DNA of 64,000 nt from positions 124,001-188,000 of the forward strand of contig JARBJD010000062.1 of NCBI GenBank assembly GCA_033064195.1. Direction: 5' to 3'. The notes under the pieces are model-generated. The model had not been told where the DNA came from and ran no database searches. It was given only the letters and a program-made list of their open reading frames with translations. The stretch is from Blattamonas nauphoetae (lineage: Eukaryota > Preaxostyla > Oxymonadida). The translations under genes were made by a program, and so were the position numbers. Of the stretch, positions 12,601 to 21,290 are shown piece by piece. How positions within the stretch are numbered: the first letter of the stretch is position 1; each line of letters opens with the position of its first letter.

Positions 12601-13118
12601 GGTGAAAAAAATGTGAGAAAAACCTTTTTCCGAATACTTTACCAAGTGTTCAGGTGAGAGGAAGGTCTATGAATGCAGAGATGAGAATGGTTGATGACGA
12701 GAAGAAGGATTGACAGACGATTCGAGAGAAGCTTTCTGGGTCTTCATAATCTCCTTGTGTCTTAAAGTCAATACCCATCGGATCTACGTCAAAATTGCTT
12801 TGAGAGCTGAGAGGATCCAAAGTGAGAATTGATTTTGCTAATTCAGAGATATTGTCATTCTCTTTCTTTCCTTTCTTTGCTTCCTCTCGGAGATATTTCA
12901 AGTGTAATGTGAGAGGATCGTCTCCATTACAGGTCGTGAAGTTTGTGTGGAACGCCCTGGACTCTTCTTCGTAGTCACGTGGTGCGACTTCCCTAGAATT
13001 AGGAATTCGGCGAAAATAGAAACATAAAAGGGATAAAGCAATCAAATTGAACATAAACGATCAAAAATGGATTGATTGACCGATCAAAATTCTCGAGAAC
13101 ACACCAGGTTTCTGACAT
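9632..13118 (-). CDS. VPS35L: VPS35L (C16orf62-like) retriever complex subunit
   Basis: Homologue of VPS35L, the VPS35-like scaffold of the retriever complex, which with CCC and WASH recycles membrane proteins from endosomes. Start ATG 13118 (MSETW, intron, EVAPRDYEEES). Landmarks shared with the family: VKSLKIVIQMTKLLTDVTY, GDRVYERLCTLAFR, NWLLKISSIRELIPRMFV near 12150, GRDIEQQLTFYVDMRRVF near 10760 and the C-terminal helical part KQITKCLKQAEKFQEEF. The last exon ends IKGIYTHITKVKD and TAG at 9632. The gene has many exons; the central part (about 10100-11250) is more GC-rich than its surroundings. It is by far the largest gene of the left half. Family assignment rests on motif order and length. 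Confidence 0.85.
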
Positions 13119-13434
13119 CTTATCATTCCATTATTTCTCTTCATGAATTACAATCTCCATGAAACGGGGACTATCCTGGAAGATTAGTTTTCCACGGTTA
13201 ATTTTCAAAAGGTTCGTTAAATGAGATGTTCATGAACTACTCGAGTAGACAATCAAGATGATGATAAACAAAGAGATGCAACTAGAGAGAATAAACAAGT
13301 AAGAATGGATCATGCACTCGATAAATAAATACAAAAGTGCCAAAAACAGATTATCAATCAATTTGATGGTGCGGCCGTTTGTGCTAAGTCGGAGTCAAGT
13401 TGATGATGGTGATCAGTTGACTCTGACATACTTA
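13119..13434. other. Intergenic spacer, nothing recognised
   Basis: About 316 bp between the VPS35L start and the 3' end of the next minus-strand gene. AT-rich, presumably the VPS35L promoter. No repeat or RNA gene is seen. Confidence 0.5.
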
Positions 13435-13985
13435 TCAATCCTTGACTGTCTTCAATATCCTTGCCATATCATGAACAATTGACATAATCTTTTGATCAGA
13501 TTCCATTGGATCGAAAGCCTCTAGTTCTTCCGGATTGAAAGCAGTATAAAAAACCAGAGTATATCTTGGTGTAACACCAAAATAAGAAAATAGTCTGGAC
13601 ACCCCCTTTATATGAATCACGTTTGACTGCGCCTGCATGATCTGAGGTGCTACAAAGAAGAGAATATCGAAGATTAGTGAGAAGACTGAGTGACAAACTT
13701 AAGGCAGCGACAGTTTGCTGCAATGAATGTAATAGAGGGATCAATGTTTGTTTCTCCGAAAATTTGGACTTATTTTCCATAATTCTGTGAAATCAGATGC
13801 CTCTATGTGAAGGAAGGAGACAACACAAACATCATGTTTTCTTCTGTATTTACGAGACAGCATATGGACGTTCGAGGATAATATTTTTTAATTGAAGCTA
13901 ACTTCTCGCAAAGTTCCTGCCGGATTTTGTTAGTGATGCCTGTAGTTTGGAAACAATCTGTGAACATTTCAATCGGGTTGATCAA
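13435..13985 (-). CDS. Small protein, possible roadblock/longin-like fold
   Basis: Three exons give about 154 residues: exon 1 from ATG 13985 (MINPIEMFTDCFQTTGITNK), exon 2 (VIMENKSKFSEKQTL), exon 3 ending ARILKTVKD and TGA/TAA-type stop at 13435. Both junctions keep phase. Predicted order is helix, two strands (TSICCLVNT, MMFVIME), helix (LIPLLHSLQQTVAAL), strands (NVIHIKGVSRLF, RYTLVFYTAF) and a C-terminal helix (DQKIMSIVHDMARILKTV). That beta-beta-alpha-beta-beta-beta-alpha order recalls roadblock/LC7 or LAMTOR3-like proteins, which act on GTPases or dynein. This is fold guessing, not sequence recognition. The start could be further upstream. Confidence 0.5.
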
Positions 13986-14060
13986 GAAAATCTCCCAAAA
14001 AAAGAGAAATAAGACAGTTGGAATGATTCAAAACATTACAACATATAATAAAGAATAGTA

Positions 14061-16430
14061 TTAACATTCTGAATCGGAAAGTTCAGTGGAAGCAAGCAGA
14101 ATTGAGAAATGAACCAAATCTGAGAGAGATTCCGGAGCGGGTTGTGGTTGATCGTGAAAAAAATGTTGAGGATTCAATTGGGAGAGTGACTGAAGAGCAT
14201 GAGCATCATGAGATGGGGGAGGTAACGGATGGGTGACAGAATCAAGGGAGAGGAAAGCCTCAAGATTCTCTCGGAACAGATCCGGGCGAAAAGCTTGAGT
14301 GAGAAAGGCCTCAGCTGCAAGCGGTTCGCGGTCAGGAGGTTCAGCAGGAGAAGACTCATTCGGATCACCCTCTGCTGCGAGCGGAAGAGTCCCGAGAGGT
14401 TCGGGTGGGTCAAGCGATTGTAGTGGAGAGTGAGGGTTGGTGGAGAGTGGAGAGTGCGGGTTTGTGGAGAGTGGGGATTCATCGAAGTCTTCGAGTGGAG
14501 AATCAAGAAGCGAGTGGGGAAGAATAGCGACTTCGAACGAGTCGGAAGTGTCCAGATCCCGAAGCGTTTCAGTCGGTGAAGCTTTTGGCTTCGGAATTTG
14601 CATGTCAGAGCCACGAAGCGTTCCGCTGTGTCTGTGGTCGACAGTGCGGTGTCTGTGAATGGGCTCTGGCGAGGGAGAGGAGAGACGATGAAAGCGATGT
14701 CCTGACGCGAGGCGTGCAGCAGGCGAGAGAGATTGTGTGATGCTCCGAATCTGCCGAAGCGTGAAGTGTGCGTCCTCTCCCATCGTTGTCGACGAAATGC
14801 TGAAAATTGACGACGAAGGAGACTCCGAAGCTGCCCGAGACTTTTTGGTGATCGTTTTTTCAACGAGATGGTCCGTGATGGGAGCGTCGTGGATTTCTGG
14901 GTCTGAATTCCGTCGAGTGGGGAGCGCTTTGAATCGGTGGTCGAACTCGCCGCGAAGGATGGTGTGTTTGAGCTTCTTCTGAGCAACCTGGAAACTGGGG
15001 GCACCGCCTGGGAACGAGAGAGAAGGAGAGAGAATGGGGGAGAGGGAGGAATGGGAGAGTAGGAAAGGATGGGGGAGAGGATGAGAGAGGACGAGAGATC
15101 GAAGAAGAAGGAAGAGCATACGCATGAGCACTCCTTTCTTTTCCAGGTCGTCCTTCTTCACCTGTTTGGACAGCTTCCTGTTGAGCATCGTTCGGTGGAT
15201 TCCGAAGTTGAGCGATCGACCGCGAGCAGTGATTTCGGCAGAGGCGGACGGTGCTGAATAACAAAAACGCACAATCAAGACAAGAGCACGGCACACTTGT
15301 GTACAGTCGCTGCTTGGAGAAGGCAAAAGGGTCCGATCTTCGTTCCAGGTCGTGTTCGAGAGCGTTCCGAGCATTCACGAATTCTTCCCTTTTCGGCTCC
15401 TGGCTCCCCTTCGATCGGGACCGCCTGGATCGAAGGATCGGGGAGCGTGAAGTGGATGAGAGGTGTGTGGAATCTCCATTCTGTCTGCTTCTGTCCCGAT
15501 GCCGTCTGTGTGATCGTGAGCTGTTTCTGATAGACGATGGAGAGTGAAGTGTTGTGACTGATGATGAATTTCCATTCTGTGGAGATCGATGTGGATGCTT
15601 CTTGGAAGTGTGTTCACTTGGTGAGGTCGGTGTTTCACTGGGTGATGTGAGACTGACATGATGATTTATGTTGGGCTCTGAATTGTCATTTTCTTGGTTG
15701 GGAGATGATTGAACTTGTGATAATTTTGAACATTTACCCCCAACTTGCAATTCAAGCAGCTTTGTTTTCATTTTTTGGAGTTTACTCCGAAGTTCGCGGT
15801 TTTCTTCTTCAAGTTTCTGTGCGTGCTTTTTATGCTTTCTTTCTCTTGCTTTCAAGTCATCAACTTGTTGCTGCAGGCGTTCTTCTTTCACAAGCCACTG
15901 TTGTTTTCTTCTATTGGAATTGGATTGGGTGGTAGAGAGATCCTTTTCCAGACGTTGAACTGTGCTTCGAGTTGTCACGAACAGGGATGATGCAACATCA
16001 GCAAGATGAGTTGATTGAGTGAAGTATCCATCTCTGTGGTTTTTTTCTTGAACATAGACGGCAAAGCTGAATCACAGAGCGGATGAGAAATGAAGGGACT
16101 CCAAAAAAGATACTATCCCCCACTTTTAACAAATTCCTTCATTGTTAATTTACTGACATCTTCTATGGGGTGTTCAGCATCAATTGCGATCACAGATTGT
16201 TGAAGCTATTAGAGAAATCACGAGATTGAAAGTTGATGAAGAGAGCAGACGGAATCTGTGAGAGGTATAGGGTTCTCTGGGTCATTAAGCCATTCAATCA
16301 GCTCACTGCGGATTAGTTCCTGGACATCATCATCGTAAACCAACTTGTATCCTGGGATTCGAAGATAGAAATGCGGCATGGATTGTGGTTCGTTGTAGAT
16401 GATGGGAATCCACAATAAGTCCTCACTCAT
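14061..16430 (-). CDS. Coiled-coil protein with basic and proline/serine-rich tail
   Basis: Multi-exon gene. The N-terminal globular part starts at ATG 16430 (MSEDLLWIPIIYNEPQS), continues through an exon near 16110-16200 (LQQSVIAIDAEHPIEDVSK) and, after a 48-nt intron, FAVYVQEKNHRDGYFTQST. A clear coiled coil follows (RLEKDLSTTQ, LVKEERLQQQVDDLKARER, QKLEEENRELRSKLQKMK; about residues 130-210). Then comes an Arg/Ser/His-rich stretch, a basic segment (LNRKLSKQVKKDDLEKKG) and a long acidic Pro/Ser tail ending ELSDSEC. Two exact copies of SPLSTNPH sit in the tail. A globular head plus coiled coil is typical of cytoskeletal or centrosomal proteins; no family is recognised. Confidence 0.68.
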
Positions 16431-16666
16431 CTTTGTGCTGAACAGAAGATATTATTCGAGCGGGACTATTGTTGCCAAACGACCGAGAGAGAGTTAAGAT
16501 CTTATGATTGTTTGATCGTTATTCCAAGTTCCGTAACATCATACAACGAAAGGTCTGATATTAATCTTCATTCGAATGTTATTTGTCAATAATCTTGAAG
16601 TGAAAACACAACTCCTTCAGTCCGAATGAAAAGCCGAGGATTTAATCATGTCGACATAGCATCCTT

Positions 16667-17594
16667 TTAAATACTTGAATGAAACGAAGACTTATGGACG
16701 TTGCAAAAATCCATTTGATGTTGTCTTTGTGAATGGATGTAAGTCTGGATCCATGAAATGAACGAAGATTGATGAGGTTTTTTGTCATCGTTCTCCATTC
16801 GTTCCTGCGAGATGAATCAGGAAAATCCCCTTTGACGAACAAGTGGCACTAGATATGCAGCGCTTTGTTCAAGACCCGCAACCAGACTGTCAATTGATTG
16901 ACGATTCCAATCATGCTGTGTTAAGTCTCGAATGGTGAATTGTGAATGACAATTTTGGCACCACACAGCCCGGTGTGTCTGTATGGATGTTGATTTTGTG
17001 TGGATGATCGGGTGAACTTTGTCTTCGTCCTCGTTTTCTTTTAGGCCAAACTGAGTTGACCTACAAGTCGGACAACTGTAGAAAGTGTGTGTTGCTTCAC
17101 AAATTCAATATAGAAAAGCGTCAAACGACAGAGTGTGTGAGTTAGATTCACTTTCCCAAATTCCTCGACAATCAATCCGAACAGGAGGAGTTGTTCAGCG
17201 TGAAAGAAGCGTTGAAGATGAGATCTTACTGGATCTTCCAACAAAATACTAGATAGCTCGTGAATTACATCGATGATCTCCTGAAAAAATTGCGTGATAG
17301 AGGAAGATGAGAGAGAAATGAGGAGAATTGACATTTGATGGACTGATCTGTTCTAATTCAGAAGAAATCAAAACAAGAAGATGAGAATAGGGAAAATGAG
17401 ACGTAAAATATGGTCATTTTGAAGGTTGCCCGCGTAATTTTCCCAGAATGTCGAGATATCGTACGATATTGTTAAACTGCAAAAAAAGTGACAGAAGAGA
17501 AGGAAAACTTTCTCGGATTTGTATGAAAAGTCTCAAGACCAATCGATTGAAGAAATTGATCAGGGATTGCCTGTGAGTTTGGGAGGAGTGACAT
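16667..17594 (-). CDS. Unknown protein with a CxxC-type zinc-binding-like motif
   Basis: Several short exons. ATG at 17594 (MSLLPNSQAIPDQFLQSIG), helical middle (EIIDVIHELSSILLEDPVR, QLLLFGLIVEEFGKVNLTH near 17100-17280), then an acidic linker (ENEDEDKVHP) leading to WCQNCHSQFTIRDLTQHDW near 16920, whose Cys-x2-Cys and His residues could bind one zinc. A 45-nt intron (donor after AYL, acceptor CTCGCAG near 16808) joins to ERMENDDKKPHQ, ending FHSSI and TAA at 16667. The exact exon borders around 17040 and 17300 are unresolved. The start lies only 53 bp from the divergent ferritin start. No family recognised. Confidence 0.45.
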
Positions 17595-17647
17595 CAGCGA
17601 TTTCAACCTCAATGGGTCGATTAAATCGTTAACGCTAAATTGATTTC

Positions 17648-18289
17648 ATGGGATTTGGATACAAAAATAAACTTCATGTTCAGAAGCAGGACATTCCTCC
17701 TGATGTTGTGAAAGCTGTTGAATTCCAGATAAACAAAGTCTCTTCCTCTCAGTCGACCATTCATTTCTTGACTTTTGTGTTGATACCACGTAGGAAATTT
17801 ACAGTCAATATCTCTACAACAGCATGGGGGCCTATCTACAGTGCAGTGATTTGCCAGGAATGGCCAAATGGATGTTCAAGCAGGCTCGCGAAGAAGAGGA
17901 ACATGCATTCAAGCTGATAGAGTGGCTAACGCTTAAAGGACAACGTGTCCATCTGGCACAGATTGATGAGCCCATTCCACAATGGTATCTCTCTCTGTTT
18001 TCTTCACAATTTCAGGTGGGATTCTCCTCAAGCTGTCTTCGAAAATTCTCTCGAACACGAAAAGCTTGTGACGTCACTGATCCACAGCATGGGTGAGAAA
18101 ATTCTCCCTTTCGATAAAGATCATCCTGAGCTTGGTATTCAGGCTCTTGTCCAATGGTTCATCGATGAACAAGTCGAGGAAGAGGAAAGCGTTGGAAAGA
18201 TTGTTCAAATCTTTGTTGATGGAAAATCTTCCAATCGATCGATGAGCGATATCGATATTGAAATTGGAAATATCCAACACACCTGTTGA
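17648..18289 (+). CDS. Ferritin, bacterial FtnA type
   Basis: Iron-storage protein: a four-helix shell protein that oxidises Fe(II) at a di-iron centre. Exons 17648-17737, 17794-17984 and 18016-18289 give 184 residues in phase. Ligand motifs are present: helix A Glu in NKEIYSQYLYNSMGAYLQ, helix B EExxH in QAREEEEHAFKLIEW, helix C Glu in FENSLEHEKLVTSLIHSM, and helix D EQVEEEE. The layout and the LVQWFIDEQVEEE signature match prokaryotic non-haem ferritins rather than animal H/L chains. There is no obvious signal or transit peptide (MGFGYKNKLHVQKQDIPP), so it is probably cytosolic. The second intron is only 31 nt. The extra C-terminal tail after KSSNRSMSDIDIEIG is unusual. Lateral acquisition is likely but ancient, as it carries introns. 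Confidence 0.9.
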
Positions 18290-18641
18290 TCCATTTATGC
18301 ATTTTTTCTCTATTATACACTCTATTTTGAGCATTCACAACTATCTTATCTTTGTTTTTTATGAAATGACATTTCTTCCTGCAAATGAACATGTACATGA
18401 AGCGAGAATGTCAATCCTTTGATTGACAGAATCAAACTGGTCATCGTTTATTCCTTTGTAGAGGAAAAATGTCTTCTTACAAACTCGATACTGCTGTCGT
18501 CAATGTTCATTCTATTGATTTCAATGAAAAATGATGGAAAATAAGGTCATTATCACAGGGATCCCGGTGAGAAAAAAAGCATCGAAATGAAAACAACTCA
18601 AGAGATAACACAAGATCATGGAGAGTGATGTGAGCAGGCAA
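18290..18641. other. Convergent intergenic region with a small hairpin
   Basis: About 350 bp between the 3' ends of ferritin and the GTPase-PH gene. At 18410-18427 a perfect 7-bp inverted repeat (GTCAATC, loop CTTT, GATTGAC) could form a hairpin in the transcript; it does not have the CAGUGN loop of an iron-responsive element. Otherwise nothing is seen. Confidence 0.5.
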
Positions 18642-20181
18642 TCACCACGTGTCAATTTGTGTGCTTCCTTCACTCTTCTTGCCCAAACCATTTGGAAGGT
18701 TGGAAAAACCAAAACCGAGTGCCGCTGGCGTGTTGTGAATAAAAAATCCGAGAGTGCTGTTTTGTTGTCTAATTTCAATCAATTTTCCCTCCCATTGCCG
18801 CAAGAGATGCTCCGATGGAAACCTGAGGGTGTACGATGCTACATGCTTAGGTTTGCCAGATCCAACGTTGTCTACCACAGTCAGCTTCAGCAGAGAGAAG
18901 GTCGATGACGGATCACGAACTATTTCAAATGAATCGAGTGGAATGACTGAGGAAGGTGATGGTGTCTGAGAGATCGAGGAAAGGTGTTGTCCAACGAGAA
19001 ATGACATACGTCCGATTCTTTGAAGAAATAAAGACATCGAGAGCAGAGGATGGCATAGAATCGAAACCATAGTTTGAAGAATCCTTGCTTCTCGACCCAA
19101 CCTTCCATCTTCCGATGTGGTAGTTGTGCCTGTGAGAACTAAGAGAGAACACCAACATGAAATGAAAGGAGAGCAAAAGTGTTGAGGAGATTATTAATCC
19201 AGAGGTATGCCAGAACGAGAAGAAATGCTGGATTGAACAAACCTTCTTCAACTCGGTGACGGAGTATGGAACGTAGGTTCGATAAATCATAGTAATGACG
19301 TTGTCGATAAGCTTCAAAAAAATTAGGAAGTGAGAGCAATACTGGTCGAACTCCTTGATTCCTTCTGGCACTCACTTCAAAGTAAGGAATGTTGTGCTCA
19401 GTAGCCCACTGAGGAGCAATATCTTTGTTGACCTGTGCTTTTACATCGACATCTGGAATTGAGCGTTGTTGAAGATAAATAATCGTTAACATTGCATGAG
19501 GATGATAGATGTGAATGATTTGAAGAGTCAATGTCAAACCGACTTTGTTCCCAACCAAAAAGACAAGGGGTGGGATGCGATTGGCTTTGAATGCTTCCAT
19601 AACTCTTGGATAGATATCTTGACACTGAAAAAGAGGATAGAGTGATTGGTGTTATATTTGATGGAAATTCGGTAATATACTTCATCAAATGTCTTTCGTA
19701 CACATAAGTCAAACACCATGATGTAAGCTTGACGCACTGGATCATCTATAAAAGGAATTATCTCGAAAATTCACAGACGAAGTTGTTGAGAATTTCCATG
19801 TGTATCTGCAAGAGGTTGTCGTCGATCTGTTGTATCAAATCCTCTTGTATCTTCGATTTCAAGACGAAGCGTTTCATCTTGATAGTTGTAGTTCACAATG
19901 TACGCTGGTAGAGTCAATCGAAATTGTCGCGTGAATAGAGATGGCGATGAAGAGAAAATGGAATGAAAACATTCTGATAAAACAGTCTGGAAATGAGTTG
20001 GTTCCCAAGTGTTCCCCATGAGTTGGAGAATGATAGACGACTTTCCCACGCCTAGGAGACGAAACGGGAAATAGTTGAAAAAGTCATCGAAAAAACAGGT
20101 CAAGTTAGAAAAAAGATCAAAAGGGTGAATATTCTTGGAAGATTTAATACCAGTGCATCCAACGAGGGCCAATCTCACCAT
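18642..20181 (-). CDS. Ras-like small GTPase, apparently fused to a PH domain
   Basis: The N-terminal half is a small GTPase: MVRLALVGCTG and, after an intron, VGKSSI (P-loop GCTGVGKS), a switch I region (EPTHFQTVLS), G3 box DTRGF in place of the usual DTAGQ, HDPVRQAYIMVFDLCVRK, G4 box NKVD completed across an intron, and G5 box SARRNQGV. It has no CaaX end. The C-terminal half begins MEGWVEKQGFFKLWFRF, with LYFFKESD joined over a 44-nt intron to TPSPSSVIPLDSFEIV, and YTLRFPSEHLLRQWEGKL: a PH domain with its final Trp helix. The two halves are only about 30 bp apart on one strand, and splicing from after LRSILRHR into AQLPHRKMEGW keeps frame, so one gene is likely. Two adjacent genes remain possible. 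One internal intron near 19750 is 33 nt. Confidence 0.72.
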
Positions 20182-20944
20182 CTGTCGGGCTTTTGAGTGT
20201 GCCCCATAAAGGGAATATCGATTGTAGAAATTCTACCTCGCTCCTCTCAAGAGAGATTTCATCTGGTTTTCACATGTTTTCTCTTTTATTTTCGTCATTT
20301 TACGCAGATCTCTTAACTAATTCTTGCAAACTGATCAGTTATCCAAGACTTGTCTTCAAGAATTCTCCAAATCGTCTCCACACTGCCAATATCCATCTTT
20401 GAAGTTCATTTTACTTTCTTCCGCGTCCATTCTCTTCAAATCTTTTCTAACTTCTTTTTCATCGATGTTTCACTCCCTACTAGTGTCCCACCTTCAGCTT
20501 CTCAACTACAATGATCTGATCTTTTGATCAAAACTTGTAATTCATCAAAACTTGATCTTTTTGAAATATATATGCTTCATCGTCCTCGGTCTACTCATCA
20601 ACTGTGACGAGGACATTCATACGGCATAGCATTTCGTCCCGAACACTTCTGCTCACATCTCTCAGCGACACAATTTTTTCTCATCAATCCAAACTCTTCA
20701 TCGCGACCTAAACGGTCCATTCCACCTTGTGTCCATTTTATTTGCATTTCTGTCATGAGAAACAAGATTTGAACATTGAAGACTCGAAGAGAATAGAGAA
20801 AAGTCATTGTTTCATGTGTATGATTCACAACTTAATTGCAGCAAGCTGCTTTATTCTCGTTATCGAAGAAACAACGGGACACGTTTATTATCCCACCCCA
20901 ATATATCTCTGAACCAAGATTGCCAGTGCTGCCTCTGTAGAAGT
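20182..20944. other. Intergenic region, nothing recognised
   Basis: About 760 bp, AT-rich, without any coding frame I can support, repeat or tRNA. Pyrimidine-rich stretches lie near 20270-20470. Confidence 0.5.
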
Positions 20945-21235
20945 TCACTTAAATGATTGCAGGCACATCAAGTCTGGAACAATAATCCACGTTTGCGCCT
21001 TCACTGATTGTGAACAGCTCAGCAAACATGGTTCAAGTTCTACAAAGACATTGCGGTCGAAGACTTAGGCGTCATTGTCGATCGGATAATTCGTGTACGG
21101 TTTGAGCATTGATACACGTGTCCACTGGTGGTCAACGAGAGTCAAAATCGTTCTAAAGTTGACGCGAACAATTGAGTTATGTTGGATATAACCGTTTTCA
21201 TTGAGAGTAAGAATGCGCGGAGCTTTTGAATCCAT
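20945..21235 (-). CDS. Small protein, unknown, divergent from the protease gene
   Basis: ATG 21235 opens a coding-like frame (MDSKAPRILTLNENGYIQHN, then IVRVNFRTILTLVDHQW) that meets TAA at 21065 after 56 codons. The same frame continues convincingly beyond (VFDRNVFVELEPCLL, KAQTWIIVPDLMCLQ) to TGA at 20945. A 54-nt intron (donor C|GTGTATC, acceptor CCTAAG) would remove the stop and give a protein of about 78 residues. Alternatively the gene simply ends at 21065. Its start is 55 bp from the divergent protease start, the same tight spacing seen in other pairs here, which supports a real gene. No family recognised. Confidence 0.42.
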
Positions 21236-21290
21236 CTCAACTTATTCACTAAAAAAATCACGGTTTGATCACATTGAACAGCTCGATTCT

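Noticed and set aside
14174-15004. Long open frame overlapping the tail of the coiled-coil gene.
   Set aside because: Ser/Pro-rich low complexity keeps several frames open; the frame in phase with the coiled coil is the real one.
17017-17045. A 24-nt intron in the unknown gene near 17040.
   Set aside because: It would fix the frame, but no conserved protein supports it, so exon borders there are left open.
18410-18427. Hairpin after the ferritin gene as an iron-responsive element.
   Set aside because: Loop is CTTT, not CAGUGN, and the bulged C is missing.
21065-21067. In-frame TAA with coding-like sequence on both sides, suggesting TAA might be read as Gln as in some oxymonads.
   Set aside because: TAA ends S9, the CDK gene, the protease, the RRM gene at 50037 and calnexin at the right place, and TAG and TGA also end genes correctly. 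The code is standard; an intron explains the case better.
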